Of a stretch of DNA of 64,000 nt, positions 32,199 through 42,910 are shown piece by piece. The notes under the pieces are model-generated. The model saw nothing but the letters and a program-made list of their open reading frames with translations. It was not told the DNA's origin and made no database searches. The DNA is from Gliomastix tumulicola (lineage: Eukaryota > Ascomycota > Sordariomycetes > Hypocreales > Bionectriaceae): positions 1 to 64,000 of the forward strand of contig BCHX01000008.1 in the NCBI GenBank assembly GCA_001599755.1. Reading direction: 5' to 3'. Each line of letters begins with the position of its first letter. Position 1 is the first letter of the stretch. A program made the position numbers and the translations under genes.

Positions 32199-33986
32199 AT
32201 GGCTTCACCTCGCCAATCCACAACCAAGCCTGCAGCCAACCCCGGCGACAGCGAATATGACGATGCAGAGAGAAACTACCAGCCGCGATCAGTCAAATTT
32301 TGGATGATCCTATGCGGCATGTACCTTTCCTTATTTCTCGTAGCCTTGGTACGAACTGGCCTCCCCTCACCCACTGCACCATCTAGATTACATCCTCTAG
32401 GGTAGTCTGAGCTTACACCGAGACGCTCAGGATCGAACAATCATCGCAACTGCTATTCCCGCCATCACGGATGAATTTCGCTCTATCAACGACATCGGCT
32501 GGTACGGCAGCGCCTACATGCTAGCCGCAGCCTGTCTCTTCCCCATCTCTGGCCGGATCTACCAGCTCTACTCAACCAAGTGGGCGTACATCAGCTCCAT
32601 TGTTGTCTTCGAGGTTGGCTCGGCTCTCTGTGGTGCTGCCCCGAACTCGACCGCCTTCATCATTGGCCGGGCTATTGCTGGAGCTGGATCCGCTGGCATC
32701 TTTTCTGGCGGCTTCATGATCTTGATGCCGCTCGTGCCACTGAGGAAGCGGCCTACTTACTCGGCTTTCTTTGGTATGGCGTTCGGTGTCTCGTCCGTTC
32801 TCGGGCCTGTCGTCGGTGGACTCTTCACGGAGCATGTGTCAGTTTCCCTTCGCCCTTCCTCGTCATGTGTTGTTACTAAATTCTGGAGAACAGGACTTGG
32901 CGATGGTGCTTCTACCTCAACTTGCCCATCGGTGGCTTCACCCTTCTAGCGACTCTTCTCTTCTTTAACTTCGACGGATCGGTTCATGACAAGTCAAGAG
33001 GAGGCGTCCTCGAAAGCATCAAGCAGCTCGACCCTCTCGGTGTTTTTCTCTTTGTCCCGTCGATGACCTGCTTGATTCTTGCGCTTCAGTGGGGAGGGTC
33101 GACAGACCCCTGGTCGGCGCCTCGGATCATAGGGCTTCTTGTCACCTTTGCCGTTTTGTTTGTCCTCTTCATCGCTGTCGAGGTCCTGACGCCAAAGACG
33201 GCTATGGCGCCCATGCGTGTGATCTTGAACCGGTCTATCGCTTCCTGCATGTTCTACATGCTTCTCATTTCCGGCGCGATGATGAGCGTCATCTACTACA
33301 TCACCATCTGGTTCCAGACCACCAAGCAGGATTCTCCCACGTCAGCTGGCATCAAGACGATCCCCATTGTCTTGTCCATGGTCATCATCATTATACTCTC
33401 TGCCAAAGTCACAGAGCGCATCGGATACTACGTTCCGGCAATGCTCTTGTCGCCTGTGCTTTGCGCTACTGGCGCAGGACTACTGTCCACCCTCTCACCC
33501 ACCTCAGGCCACGATAAATGGATCGGCTATCAGGCACTGTATGGCTTCGGCATAGGATGTGGCTTCCAGGTTGGTCCACTGGCGGCGCAGACTGTGCTAC
33601 CGCGAGCAGATGTTCCCATCGGGCTGGCCATGATGTTCTTCATGCAACAGCTGGGAGGTGCGGTGTTCCTCTCTGTCAGTCAGAACATCTTCTCGACAAA
33701 GTTGGTTGAGAAGCTGTCTGGCGTCGCGAACCTTGATACGCAAGCCATTCTGCATGTGGGCGCAACGGAGCTCAAGAATGTCGTGCCAGCCGAGCAGCTG
33801 AGCACTGTTGTCAACGCCTATAACTACTCATTGACTAAGGTGTTTATCTTGGCAGCCGCTCTGAGTGCCTGTATGATTATTGGGGCCCTTGCCGTCGAGT
33901 GGAGGAGCATCAAGGGCACAGAAGGCTCGCCGAAGCCAGTTGAAGACGAGGAAGAAAAGGGCCCTACAGAGAAAACTGATGCTTAA
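32199..33986 (+). CDS. MFS drug:H+ antiporter, DHA2 (14-helix) type
   Basis: Exons 32199-32348, 32431-32837 and 32894-33986 give 549 residues. Motifs: LDRTIIATAIPAIT at the end of helix 1, DIGWYGSAYML, GRAIAGAGSAGIFSGG, GVSSVLGPVVGGLFTEHV (antiporter motif C), then TWRWCFYLNLPIGG. This order defines the fungal DHA2 porters that export toxic compounds or secondary metabolites. It sits in the plasma or vesicle membrane. The C-terminal tail is acidic and cytosolic. It is flanked by a zinc-cluster regulator and converges with an FMN monooxygenase (73 bp apart), suggesting a detoxification or specialised-metabolism module. Confidence 0.92.
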
Positions 33987-34059
33987 GACTTTCAGACGGA
34001 CATAATTTTATAGAATACGCCACTCCTTTTTACAGATAGAGATTGAAAAGAGATAGAAT

Positions 34060-35653
34060 TTAATCAGCTTTCCAATGGTATGCCGCAGCAGGATGATCCG
34101 GAGATGGTCTCGCGTCTCCCTTCCTACCACGTAAATTCTCACGATACGTCCCTCCCGGAACGGCGTAGCCATCCCAGAATAGCCCACGCTTTCTCAAGAC
34201 AGGCAGAAGGTGCTTAATAACATCTTCGAAAGTCCCTGGCATCAGCGCATAGGACAAGTTGAACCCGTCTACATCAGCTTCCGCGACCCATCGCTCCAAC
34301 TCGTCAGCCACATGCTCTGGCGTCCCAATCACGGTAGCTCCCAGTCCTCCGATCTTGATGTGATTGGCCACGGTAGCCTTGGTCCACTTGGGAATCCCCG
34401 GCGCGGCTTTGCTCCATGCTTCGACAGCCGAACGTATGGCGTTCGACTCGACATGCCTCAGCTCCTGATCATCGGCGTACTGGGCGAGGTCGATCCCTGT
34501 CCAGCCTCCAAACAGTGCCAGGGCCCCGTCCTCAGATCCATAGCTCAGGTACTCCTCGTATCGCGACTGGGCCTCCTCGGGTGTTGCTCCGATGATGGGG
34601 CACAGCATGGCGAGGAACTTGATAGATGAGGGATCGCGGCCGTACTCATCACGGGCAGCCGCTCGAATATCGGCAATGTTCTTGGCCACAACACTGGGGG
34701 AGTGTCCAGCTACAAAGATCGCCTCGGCGTGCTTGGCCGCGAAGGCCTTGCCTGCCCGGGACGTGCCGGCTTGCATTATCACGGGGGTTCGCTGCGGAGA
34801 GGGCGCACAGATATGTGGCCCGGGGACAGTGTAGTATTTCCCAACATGATCTATCGTTCGGACCAACGAGGGATCAACAAAGGTGCCTGACTTGCGGTCG
34901 AGCTTGACTGCATCATCACGCCAGGACGATTGCCTGATCACACCACAAACGTGAGATTGGTTGGTTGATGCTATCGGGTATGAGGTTGGAGCTTGGGAGA
35001 ACTCACCATAGCTTGTACATCACCTCGACGTACTCCTCGGCAATCGCATATCGCTCATCATGCTCAGGCTGCTCAGTATGACCCAGGTTTCGCGCTGCCG
35101 AGTCGAGATAGCCTGTCACAATATTCCAGCCTACGCGACCATCACTGAGGTGGTCGACGGTGCTGAGACGACGGGCGAGGTGATATGGCTGCTCGTATGT
35201 CGTCGCTACCGTTATACCGAAGCCTAGACTTTCGGTTGCCGCTGCCATTGCAGAGATTGGCCCGAGAGGATCATTGACGGGCCACTGGGCTCCAGAGACG
35301 ATGGCAGGGGTCAGATTCTTCGGGCCTTTGTAGACGTCGTAACCCCCCTATAGTTGTTGGTCAGTAAGAGCCGAACACTGCACATGGTGCCTGGGATGGA
35401 GCGTGACTCATCCAGAGCATGCCTAACGTACCAGGACATCGGCAATGAACATGCCATGGAATCCAGCGCTCTCGAGGAGCTGGGCCAATTTCACCCAATG
35501 CTTGACGCTGTTGAAGCCGGCGGAATGGTCATCGGGATGCTGCCAAAGGCCAGGAGATTGATGTCCACTGCATGACTCGACGAAGGCATTGAGAATGAGC
35601 TGCTTCTTGGGTACCTTGGCCTGGACCCCCTCATTATCAGCTCCGGAAGACAT
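34060..35653 (-). CDS. FMN-dependent monooxygenase, NtaA/DszA (bacterial luciferase-like) family
   Basis: Exons 35653-35432, 35347-35007 and 34933-34060 give 478 residues. Characteristic blocks: HGMFIADVL joined to GGYDVYKGP, then GFGITVATTYEQPYHLARR, LSDGRVGWNIVTGY, YVEVMYKLW before SSWRDDAV, and PVIMQAGTSRAGKAFAAKHA. These are standard for the nitrilotriacetate- and dibenzothiophene-sulfone-monooxygenase group. The enzyme would use reduced FMN, supplied by a separate reductase not found here, and O2 to oxidise an organic substrate, often with C-N or C-S cleavage. Cytosolic. The substrate is unknown; neighbours are an efflux porter and a urea-type transporter. Confidence 0.9.
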
Positions 35654-36599
35654 GGTATTTCCTGCGACTGTGTCCTCGGAAGGACACGATAAGTTTTGTG
35701 TTTGTGAGTGGTCGAGGATTATTGCTGCTGGCTATCAACAATGGCATGTGAGGCCAGGCTACAGCGATGCGGAGATTTCCGAGCCCTTGTTATATGCTGC
35801 TCTCTTGGCGAGTAGCTGTGCATTGCGTATCGCGGCCGTCGGTAACAAGGTGTCAGCCGATCTTCAGGCTTCGCCAGAGGACTGAATGATGGGCCTTATC
35901 AACAGACGATGCTTTAGCGGCAATGACGACGACTGGATCCAGAGTTGCGTCTTCCACACGGCGTCCCTGAACCCGCGAATCGCATCCACGCTGCTGCCCA
36001 CTCAGCAGCTAGTCCACTGGAGTGCAGCTGTCACATCAGTCTGATCCCCTGGGGCGGGATTCTTTGTCAGGGTCTAAAGAAGGCGCTAGCGATGACGTGC
36101 CCAGAATAGACCCTCATAGACCAGCCCTGCCGAAGAGTGGACAAGATGCCCCCATGTGAAGCTCCAGAAGTTGAGCAGGTTTGGTCGTCTGCGGGCGAAA
36201 GGAGGGAGACAGCCGAGCTTGATTGGCAGATCTGGATGCATTGTTTGACGAAACAAGCACGCCATTTCAGACCAGCAGGGATCATCATCTCGGTTGCTGG
36301 TAGTGCAAAGTGTCAGACAGCGGTACTGGCTCCTAGATCCCAGACTCCCAGACTCCCAGATCCGGGCATCGGTCCGTCGCAGGAGCCATGGCGGAAGATA
36401 TCAGTTCTGTGAGCGACCTCTTCATAAACAGCCCCTGCATGCACCCCCTCGAATTGTCTTACATCGGCCCAAGGACCGAAGTCCCTGTTACCTCTCCCAT
36501 CACTACACCTTCCTTTCAAAGCTCTGTTCCCGTTAAAATTGAGTCAGAATATACTGTTCTGCTCTCCTACGGTCATTTGCCTTCTATAGAGCTGACATA
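35654..36599. other. Intergenic, no gene seen
   Basis: 946 bp between the divergent monooxygenase and Dur3-like genes. Contains a short direct repeat, cagactcccagactcccaga, near 36341-36360. Small open frames have no domain. It presumably carries both promoters. Confidence 0.45.
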
Positions 36600-38905
36600 A
36601 TGGCTGGCGGTGGTGGCAGTGGCAGCAGTGATGCTGTCAGCGATGTGGTCGTCCAGGCGCCCCTTCCACAGTTCGCTGGATAGTATGTTTTGCTCTCTTG
36701 AATCATTTGTGTGATAGAGATTATGAACCTGACTGTCGGCAGTATCGTCGTGGTCGTCATTGGCCTCCTATTCGCTGGAGCCATGGTCTACGTGACGCAC
36801 ATTCTCAAGAAGACCATCGGCGAAGACAACCAGAAGTCGGAAATGTTCATGACAGCGAATCGAAGTATCAACACCGGCCTGACCAGCTCGGCTGTCATCT
36901 CCTCTTGGCTCTGGAGTACCGCGATGCTTGGGAGTACTCTGGTTGGGTACAACTATGGTGTTGCAGGTCCCTTTTGGTTCGCTGCTGGGTAAGGCTGCCC
37001 TCTCACGTTCCCTGCGGTCTTCATAGCTGATGCGGCTTTCACGCAGATGCTCGCCCATGATCGTCTTCTTCTCGCTCATTGGCATCGCGTGCAAAATGCG
37101 TGTGCCCCAGGGACATACACTTCTTGAAATCATCCGCCTTCGATATGGTACTACGGGCCACATTGTCTGGATCGTCCTCTGTCTGATCAATAACATCATT
37201 GCCGTTGCCAACATGCTACTCGGAGCCAGCGCGGCCATATCTGCACTGTAAGTTAGATCTTGAGGAGCAGAGCTGAGAGGTATAGAAAAGCAGCTGACGG
37301 CTTGGGGATAGAACGGGCGTGCATATTATCGCCTCGACCTTTTTGCTTCCCGTCGGTGTCATTCTTTACACCTTCGTTGGTGGTATCAAAGCCACTTTCC
37401 TCACCGACTACATCCACACATTCATCATCACAATCATTATCTGCTTCTTCACCATCAAGGCCTTCCTTATTCCTGAAGTCTCCTCCATCGGCCATCTTTT
37501 CGACCTCGTCGTCGAGGCTGCTCAGCGTCACCCTGTAGACGGTAATGAGCAGGGGTCCTACTTGACAATGACGTCTCATGGGGTGAGTTTGCCAAAATAC
37601 CCGACCGTCATCAATAGTCCCAATGAACCGTTCTAACAAGTCTTTCTGCAGGCCATGCTCTTTGGTATCATCCACATCCTCGCCAACTTCGGCCTCGTCA
37701 TCATGGACACAGGTTTCCTCATCAAAGCATTCGCCGCGAAGCCCGAGGCTGTGGTGAAAGGCTATGTCGTCGGAGGGATTGCGTACTTCGCCATTCCCTG
37801 GTGTCTAGGCACGCTCATGAGTCTGCTTGCCCTGGCCCTCGAGAACGACCCCGTCTTCCCGACATACCCTCGCCGCATGTCTGCCACCGAGATCTCCAAC
37901 GGTCTCGTCCTGCCGTACTCAGCCGTTGCCATTGCTGGCCGCGGAGGTGCTGTTGCTGTCCTTCTCATCACGTTCATGGCTGTTACCTCGACGCTGTCGG
38001 CGCAGGTCATCGCAGTGTCGTCGATCATCAGCTTCGACATATACCGGCAGTACGTCAATCGGAGAGCCACTGATCAAGATGTGATCCGCTGGAGTCACAT
38101 TGGTGTCATCTTCTTCGGCCTTTTCGCGGCGTGCTTCTCTACTATTCTGCACTATGGCAAAGTCGATCTTGGATGGACGCTGTACATGCTGGGTGTCCTG
38201 ACCTGCCCTGGCATCTTCCCGACAACTTTCGCCATACTCTGGAAGAGGCAGTCTAAGTTAGCTGCCGTCGTGTCTCCGACGCTCGGGCTGGTAACGGGAA
38301 TCGCAGTTTGGCTCGGCACTGCCTACCACTTCTACGGCGAGGTCTCAGTTGCGACTACGGGGCTCGCCGTGCCGTGCACTTGGGGAACCGCCGCCTCGGC
38401 ACTGAGCCCGGCTGTGTACTCCATCATCATCTCCCTTGTGAAGCCTGACAACTTTGACTGGGCACAGTTCCGCAAGGAAGATCTGGCGCTTCACAACGGC
38501 AGCAGTGATACAGAAGTCGAGTCCATCAGGGGCGACCAAAGGGTCGAGGAGCAGCGGGCTCACTATCTAGAGGACAAAGCCAAGTGGAAGAGGTGGGGGA
38601 CCATCAGCGCTATCTGGTCTCTCGCCACGTTCCTAGGCCACTGGGTGCTGTGGCCACTGCCGATGTATGCCGCCAAGTATGTGTTTGGAAAGACCTTCTT
38701 CACCGCGTGGACGGTCGTTGCTATCATTTGGGTATGGGGTACAATGCTCATTGCTGGGTTTTATCCCTTGATCGACGGACGTGAACAGATCCGCGATGTG
38801 TGGAGGCTCTTTAGAACTGGCAGGAATGGCCAGAAGCCAGAGTCTGGAAGTGGAAGCGAAACCCCTGTGGAAGAGCTGGCAACAACTGCTTCAAAAACCG
38901 GGTAA
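36600..38905 (+). CDS. Urea/polyamine transporter, Dur3-like (sodium:solute symporter family)
   Basis: Five exons: 36600-36682, 36743-36988, 37047-37247, 37312-37582, 37652-38905; phase closes to 684 residues. The first exon encodes a Gly-rich leader ending PLPQFAG. Then come the SSS-family blocks EMFMTANRSINTGL, ISSWLWSTAMLGST, GVAGPFWFAAG, TFVGGIKATFLTDYIHTF and IAVSSIISFDIYRQY. About 15 membrane helices are expected in the plasma membrane. The order and length fit fungal Dur3, a proton-coupled urea importer. Urea is the default substrate, but paralogues in fungi vary. A Dal5-like permease and GATA elements downstream support nitrogen scavenging. Confidence 0.9.
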
Positions 38906-39247
38906 CACCGGAGAAGTCACTGTCGACGATGGAAACAGGCCTATATAGAGAGGAAGGCAGATATAAATGCTCGAACTTTGGCCTAAGACGCCACTGTATT
39001 AGAATCACAACCTGTGAAAAGGCGTATGGCGAATCTCTTCTCCCGTCAGACCGTTACACTGCTGAACAAAGAACATGAACAGGTTTTAAATCGCCCCAAC
39101 TGGGGAGAGGCTACTAGGCCCCCAAGGAATATATAGCGAATTTTTTTTCTTTCAAAAAGAATCCGGCCGCTTGAATGCCTTCAAAGGTCTCAAAGTCTCG
39201 CCATCGCCGCCTTCCGTCATTTTCTTCGCCGTGCAGCGTAACAAAAT
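38906..39247. other. Intergenic between convergent genes
   Basis: No gene; carries the 3' ends of the Dur3-like and arylsulfotransferase-like genes. An A/T run (attttttttc) lies near 39140. Confidence 0.5.
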
Positions 39248-40438
39248 TTAATGCGGTGTCTCCAACCATGGGATCTCACTCAAGGAATACCGGTAAGCGC
39301 GGAACAAAGCGTTCGACTCTCCGGGAAACAATTCTGCCGTGATCTTGTCGGGATATGGCGCGAAGTGAGTGTTGATGTACTCCCAGCAAACCTCCCCCTT
39401 CGGTGTAACCTCGAAGAGCCGGCCGAAGGCGCTTTCACAGAGCAGAGTGTTGCCGTTGGCAAGCCTCTGGGCACTGCCCATAAACGGAGTGAAGAAGTTA
39501 TGCATCTGCGAGTGATCTCTGTACTCCCAAACAATCTTCTTGCTCTCACGATCGACTTCTATTGCCCGGCTGTACGTGATTGACTCGCCCTCTCGGAAAG
39601 CGCCGTTATCGAAAATAAGAATGTTGCCATTGTCCAGCTCAGTGGCATTGTGTTGTTGGGCGACAACGTCGGATCCCAGCTTCCAGACGATGTTCCCAGT
39701 TGATTTCTCAATGATGACGACGGCCGACACGGATCTCATCGAGGCAAGAACGTGCTTCCCATCTCGCATCGGAAGCACGGAGTTGATGAGAGGATAGTGC
39801 TCCCGGGTGTAGTGAGGTTGAAGGGGAAATTCGGCCCGGGGCAGTCTTGCCGAGACTTTCCACTGCCAGGTGAGCCGCCCTTCCGCGTCGACTTCGTTGA
39901 TTGTGTCGGCATATACGATTCCATCGATTTCCGAGCCAGGAACGCCTCCGATGACAGCGGCGGAGTCTTCGGGAGACAGGGCTTCGAGGGCCGTGTACAG
40001 GATGCGACTATCCCCAAAATGATACTGGTCATGATGGGCAAATGGGTCGGTGAACTGCCGCACAACCTTGCCATCCACGTCCAGCTCACTCATGACCCCT
40101 CCTCCGTATTTGTTGAAGAACGGAAATGGAAACGGGCCGCCATCCTTGGTTGTTTGCTCAGAAGCCGGTCGGAGAGTGTTCACGGCGAGGTTTCCGTTTG
40201 GCAGCAGACGTGCATGTCTGCCGATCCGGCCCGGAAGCTTCCACGAATGGACTTCCTTGCCATCGATATCGATCAGGTAGGCGATGTCACTTGTCAAGGG
40301 ACAGAATAACGTATATCCGCCGAACGTCTGGCCCCTGTCGACGCCGGTCAAGCCGACCCCTCGGCGTTTGAGAGTGTTTTGTTCCATTGCTCGTTGTTCT
40401 TGGTGGTGGTCGAGGTCGCCAGAGGACAGATGAGGCAT
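39248..40438 (-). CDS. Arylsulfotransferase-like (ASST) beta-propeller protein
   Basis: A single-exon 396-residue protein; the in-frame ATG at 40387 (residue 18) is an alternative start. The repeating pattern VHSWKLPGRIGRHARLLPNG, TWQWKVSARLP, NIVWKLGSDVV and VWEYRDHSQMHNFFTPFMG matches the arylsulfotransferase propeller with its buried histidines. No secretion signal is seen, unlike bacterial periplasmic ASSTs, so it is probably cytosolic. Bacterial members move sulfate between phenols without PAPS. Whether fungal members do so is not established, and some may only share the fold. Confidence 0.82.
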   Translation of the reverse strand: MPHLSSGDLDHHQEQRAMEQNTLKRRGVGLTGVDRGQTFGGYTLFCPLTSDIAYLIDIDGKEVHSWKLPGRIGRHARLLPNGNLAVNTLRPASEQTTKDGGPFPFPFFNKYGGGVMSELDVDGKVVRQFTDPFAHHDQYHFGDSRILYTALEALSPEDSAAVIGGVPGSEIDGIVYADTINEVDAEGRLTWQWKVSARLPRAEFPLQPHYTREHYPLINSVLPMRDGKHVLASMRSVSAVVIIEKSTGNIVWKLGSDVVAQQHNATELDNGNILIFDNGAFREGESITYSRAIEVDRESKKIVWEYRDHSQMHNFFTPFMGSAQRLANGNTLLCESAFGRLFEVTPKGEVCWEYINTHFAPYPDKITAELFPGESNALFRAYRYSLSEIPWLETPH

Positions 40439-40892
40439 TCGATGCCACTCGCCGCTTTTATCAACGACACCATTCTGATACGGGTCTGCTTACAGGGAAT
40501 ACTGATGAAGATAGCTGACAGCTGATACCTGGCAGCCGCCGGCATCCCGACGGTTTCTGTGGAGTCAGACCGCCGGGAAACCGCCGGGATGCCGGCGGTA
40601 AACCTGGATTCCTTATCACTAATTCCACCTATCGGGAATGGCTTATCCACGAGACGCCTTGTTGTAGCTGGATTCAGGCGAGCACGCCATCCATCAAACC
40701 ATGGTATCTTCATCATATGTTCCAGAACCACGCTCCCTTTTCACCGCGTACAGGCAGCGCCTTATCAGCAGCTGGTAGCGGAGGTGGTATAAATGCAAAA
40801 ATGTCCCCCCTTCGAATCTCATGATGAACATTTAGCAGTTTCCGTTCACAGCCCGTTTCTTCCAGTCAATTCGGTTCCGCAGTCGCATCACC
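40439..40892. promoter_or_regulatory. Divergent promoter with GATA sites, ASST-like / Dal5-like genes
   Basis: 454 bp. It includes two GATAAG elements on the minus strand (40612-40617 and 40761-40766), as expected for nitrogen control by AreA/NIT2-type GATA factors. The long inverted repeat described separately also lies here. A TATA-like tggtataaatgc lies at about 40785-40796. Confidence 0.5.
40536..40598. repeat. GC-rich inverted repeat (22-bp arms), possible MITE-like element
   Basis: Left arm 40536-40557 and right arm 40577-40598 are reverse complements with one mismatch, separated by 19 bp. The right flank gatgccggcggtaaacctgg resembles gatgccgtcggcaaaacctc at 53998-54017 by a second palindrome, suggesting a dispersed family. 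Confidence 0.7.
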
Positions 40893-42590
40893 ATGAGGCC
40901 TAATTCGCACGATATCTCACGGCTCGCCGATGGTGAGTCAAGGCTCAACACCTCATCTGAGGAGACTGTCAATGTGCCTGGATACAGCTCCCAGATCGTG
41001 CTTGAGCCCCGTGAGTGTCGGAAGGCAGTGCTCAAGGTTGATTTGCTGATTATGCCCCTTATCATCCTTTGCTTCTGTTTCCTGCAATTCGACCGCACAA
41101 ACATCGGTAATGCCTTGACAGACACGCTCCGCACAGACATCAAAGTGGGCAACTCCGATATCAACCTTGCGCAGACCCTGTTCACGGTAGGGTTCATCAT
41201 CACCGAGCTTCCTTTCAACCTCATCAGCCGATACATGGGACCGGAGAGATTTCTCCCTATCACCATGTTCCTCTGGGGCATCGCTACGTGGAGCCAGGCC
41301 TTCCTTAAAAACGCAGCCGGCCTCTGCGCTGCGAGGTTCTTCATTGGCGCTCTAGAGGGCGGCTACATTCCGGGGTTCGCTCTCTACATCTCCAAGTACT
41401 ACACCAACGACGAGTTGGCTCTGCGTTTTGCCTTTTTCTGGGCTTCAAACAGCATTGCCGGGGCACTTGGGGGGCCGCTGTCGCTTGGACTTATCTCCTT
41501 AGGGGGTCGAGGAGGGCTCAAGGGATGGCAGTGGCTGTTTGTCATTGGTGAGTGTCGAGCTCTTAAGTTGTCCCAACCTCCACTAACGTCCAATAGAGGG
41601 CATCTTGACGTGCATTCTAGCCATCGTCGCCTATCTCTATCTCCCGCACGGCGCCGCTGAGCCAAAGACATTTTTCGGCAAACGCCTTCAGACATTTACC
41701 GAGCGCGAAGCAACCATTATTGTCACACGAGTAATCCGTAACGATCCAACAAAGGCACATCGATACAGAAAGCCAGTGGCAATGTCTCACATCACGGCGA
41801 CATTCAGGGATTGGAGGTTGTATGGGCATCTCGTCGCTGCGCTGTTATCCATGGTGATGATTGCTCCGATGAACACGTATGCTCCCTCGATAATCAAGTC
41901 TCTTGGCTTCTCTGCGTTACAAGCCAATGGCCTCAACTCCATCGGGAGCGTCTGTGCCTTGGTTCTGTCTGTTTCATTGGCCTTCAGCAGTGATAGGCAC
42001 CGAGAACGAGGACTGCACATCGCAGGAGGATACTTGTGGGGAGCCGCTGGCTTGTTATACCTTGCTTTGGCGCCGGAGAGAGTGGGCAGATGGGGCTTCT
42101 TCGGTAAGTATGCCCTCACTCCTGAACACTATGACACACACACTGACTGGGAACAATAGGCGGAGTTGTATGGACGCAGATGGGTATGGGGTGCGTCCAG
42201 GCCATCAACGCGGCGTGGCTTGCTACAAAGATGGAGGATTACAAACGCCCAATTGCTCTTGCTGCTTATGTGATGAGTATTCAACTGGCCAACTTCCCGG
42301 GTAATCAGCTATTTCGCCAACAGGGTAAGTGTCCCATCTCCAGCCTCGCTCATCCATCGCCTCTAATCAAGTCTACAGACGCACCGAGATACACTAGGGG
42401 TCTTATCATCGCTGCATCCTGCGCAATTGCCGCGAGCGTAGTCATCTTGGGATGGAAAGTCCTGTATAGAATTCTGGACAATGGGGACAGCGGTGTTGAG
42501 GCGAAGGCTTGTGAGAGACAACAGCTGGACGAAGAAGGGCGTAGCGCAGGACGAGTGGGAGCTACAGAGCTGAGTTTGTCTGATAAATAG
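40893..42590 (+). CDS. MFS permease, anion:cation symporter family (Dal5/allantoate-type)
   Basis: Exons 40893-41547, 41597-42103, 42160-42324 and 42379-42590 give 512 residues; every intron is phase 1 with a gtgagt or gtaagt donor. Landmarks: VDLLIMPLIILCFCFLQFDR in helix 1, followed by TNIGNA, then GFIITELPFNLI, RFFIGALEGGYIPG and SIAGALGGPLSLGLI. This is the fungal ACS group, which imports allantoate, nicotinate, pantothenate, small peptides or organic acids. Two upstream GATA sites favour a nitrogen-containing substrate. Plasma membrane with 12 helices. Confidence 0.9.
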
Positions 42591-42910
42591 GTCTCCTAAA
42601 GATTCACATGATAAGTTTTTGGGTAGTGGCCCATCACTGTTGCTTCAGTCCTTCGCCGGTTCGTTACTCCATATTGTAAAGTGCTAGTATGTCATTATCA
42701 AGAAGCCACCACACCCACAATATGAAGTTATTTCCTGACACATTCTACGGAGTATCGCACTGTGCTTATCTGTTACTGTACCCACCCACTTGTTAGCACG
42801 TCATTTCCTTATCAGATAAGGCCATCATATGAAGACCCAATCCCACCTCTTTACAAGCTCTGGTCTTTGGATGGCAATATCCTCCCTACCTGGCTCGAAT
42901 CCTGATTAAG
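42591..42910. promoter_or_regulatory. Intergenic with palindromic double GATA site
   Basis: 320 bp between the permease and the next regulator. CCTTATCAGATAAGG (42807-42821) is a perfect palindrome made of two GATAAG elements one base apart, about 90 bp upstream of the regulator start. A further cttatctg lies near 42766. Such pairs are strong candidates for AreA/NIT2-type binding. Confidence 0.6.
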
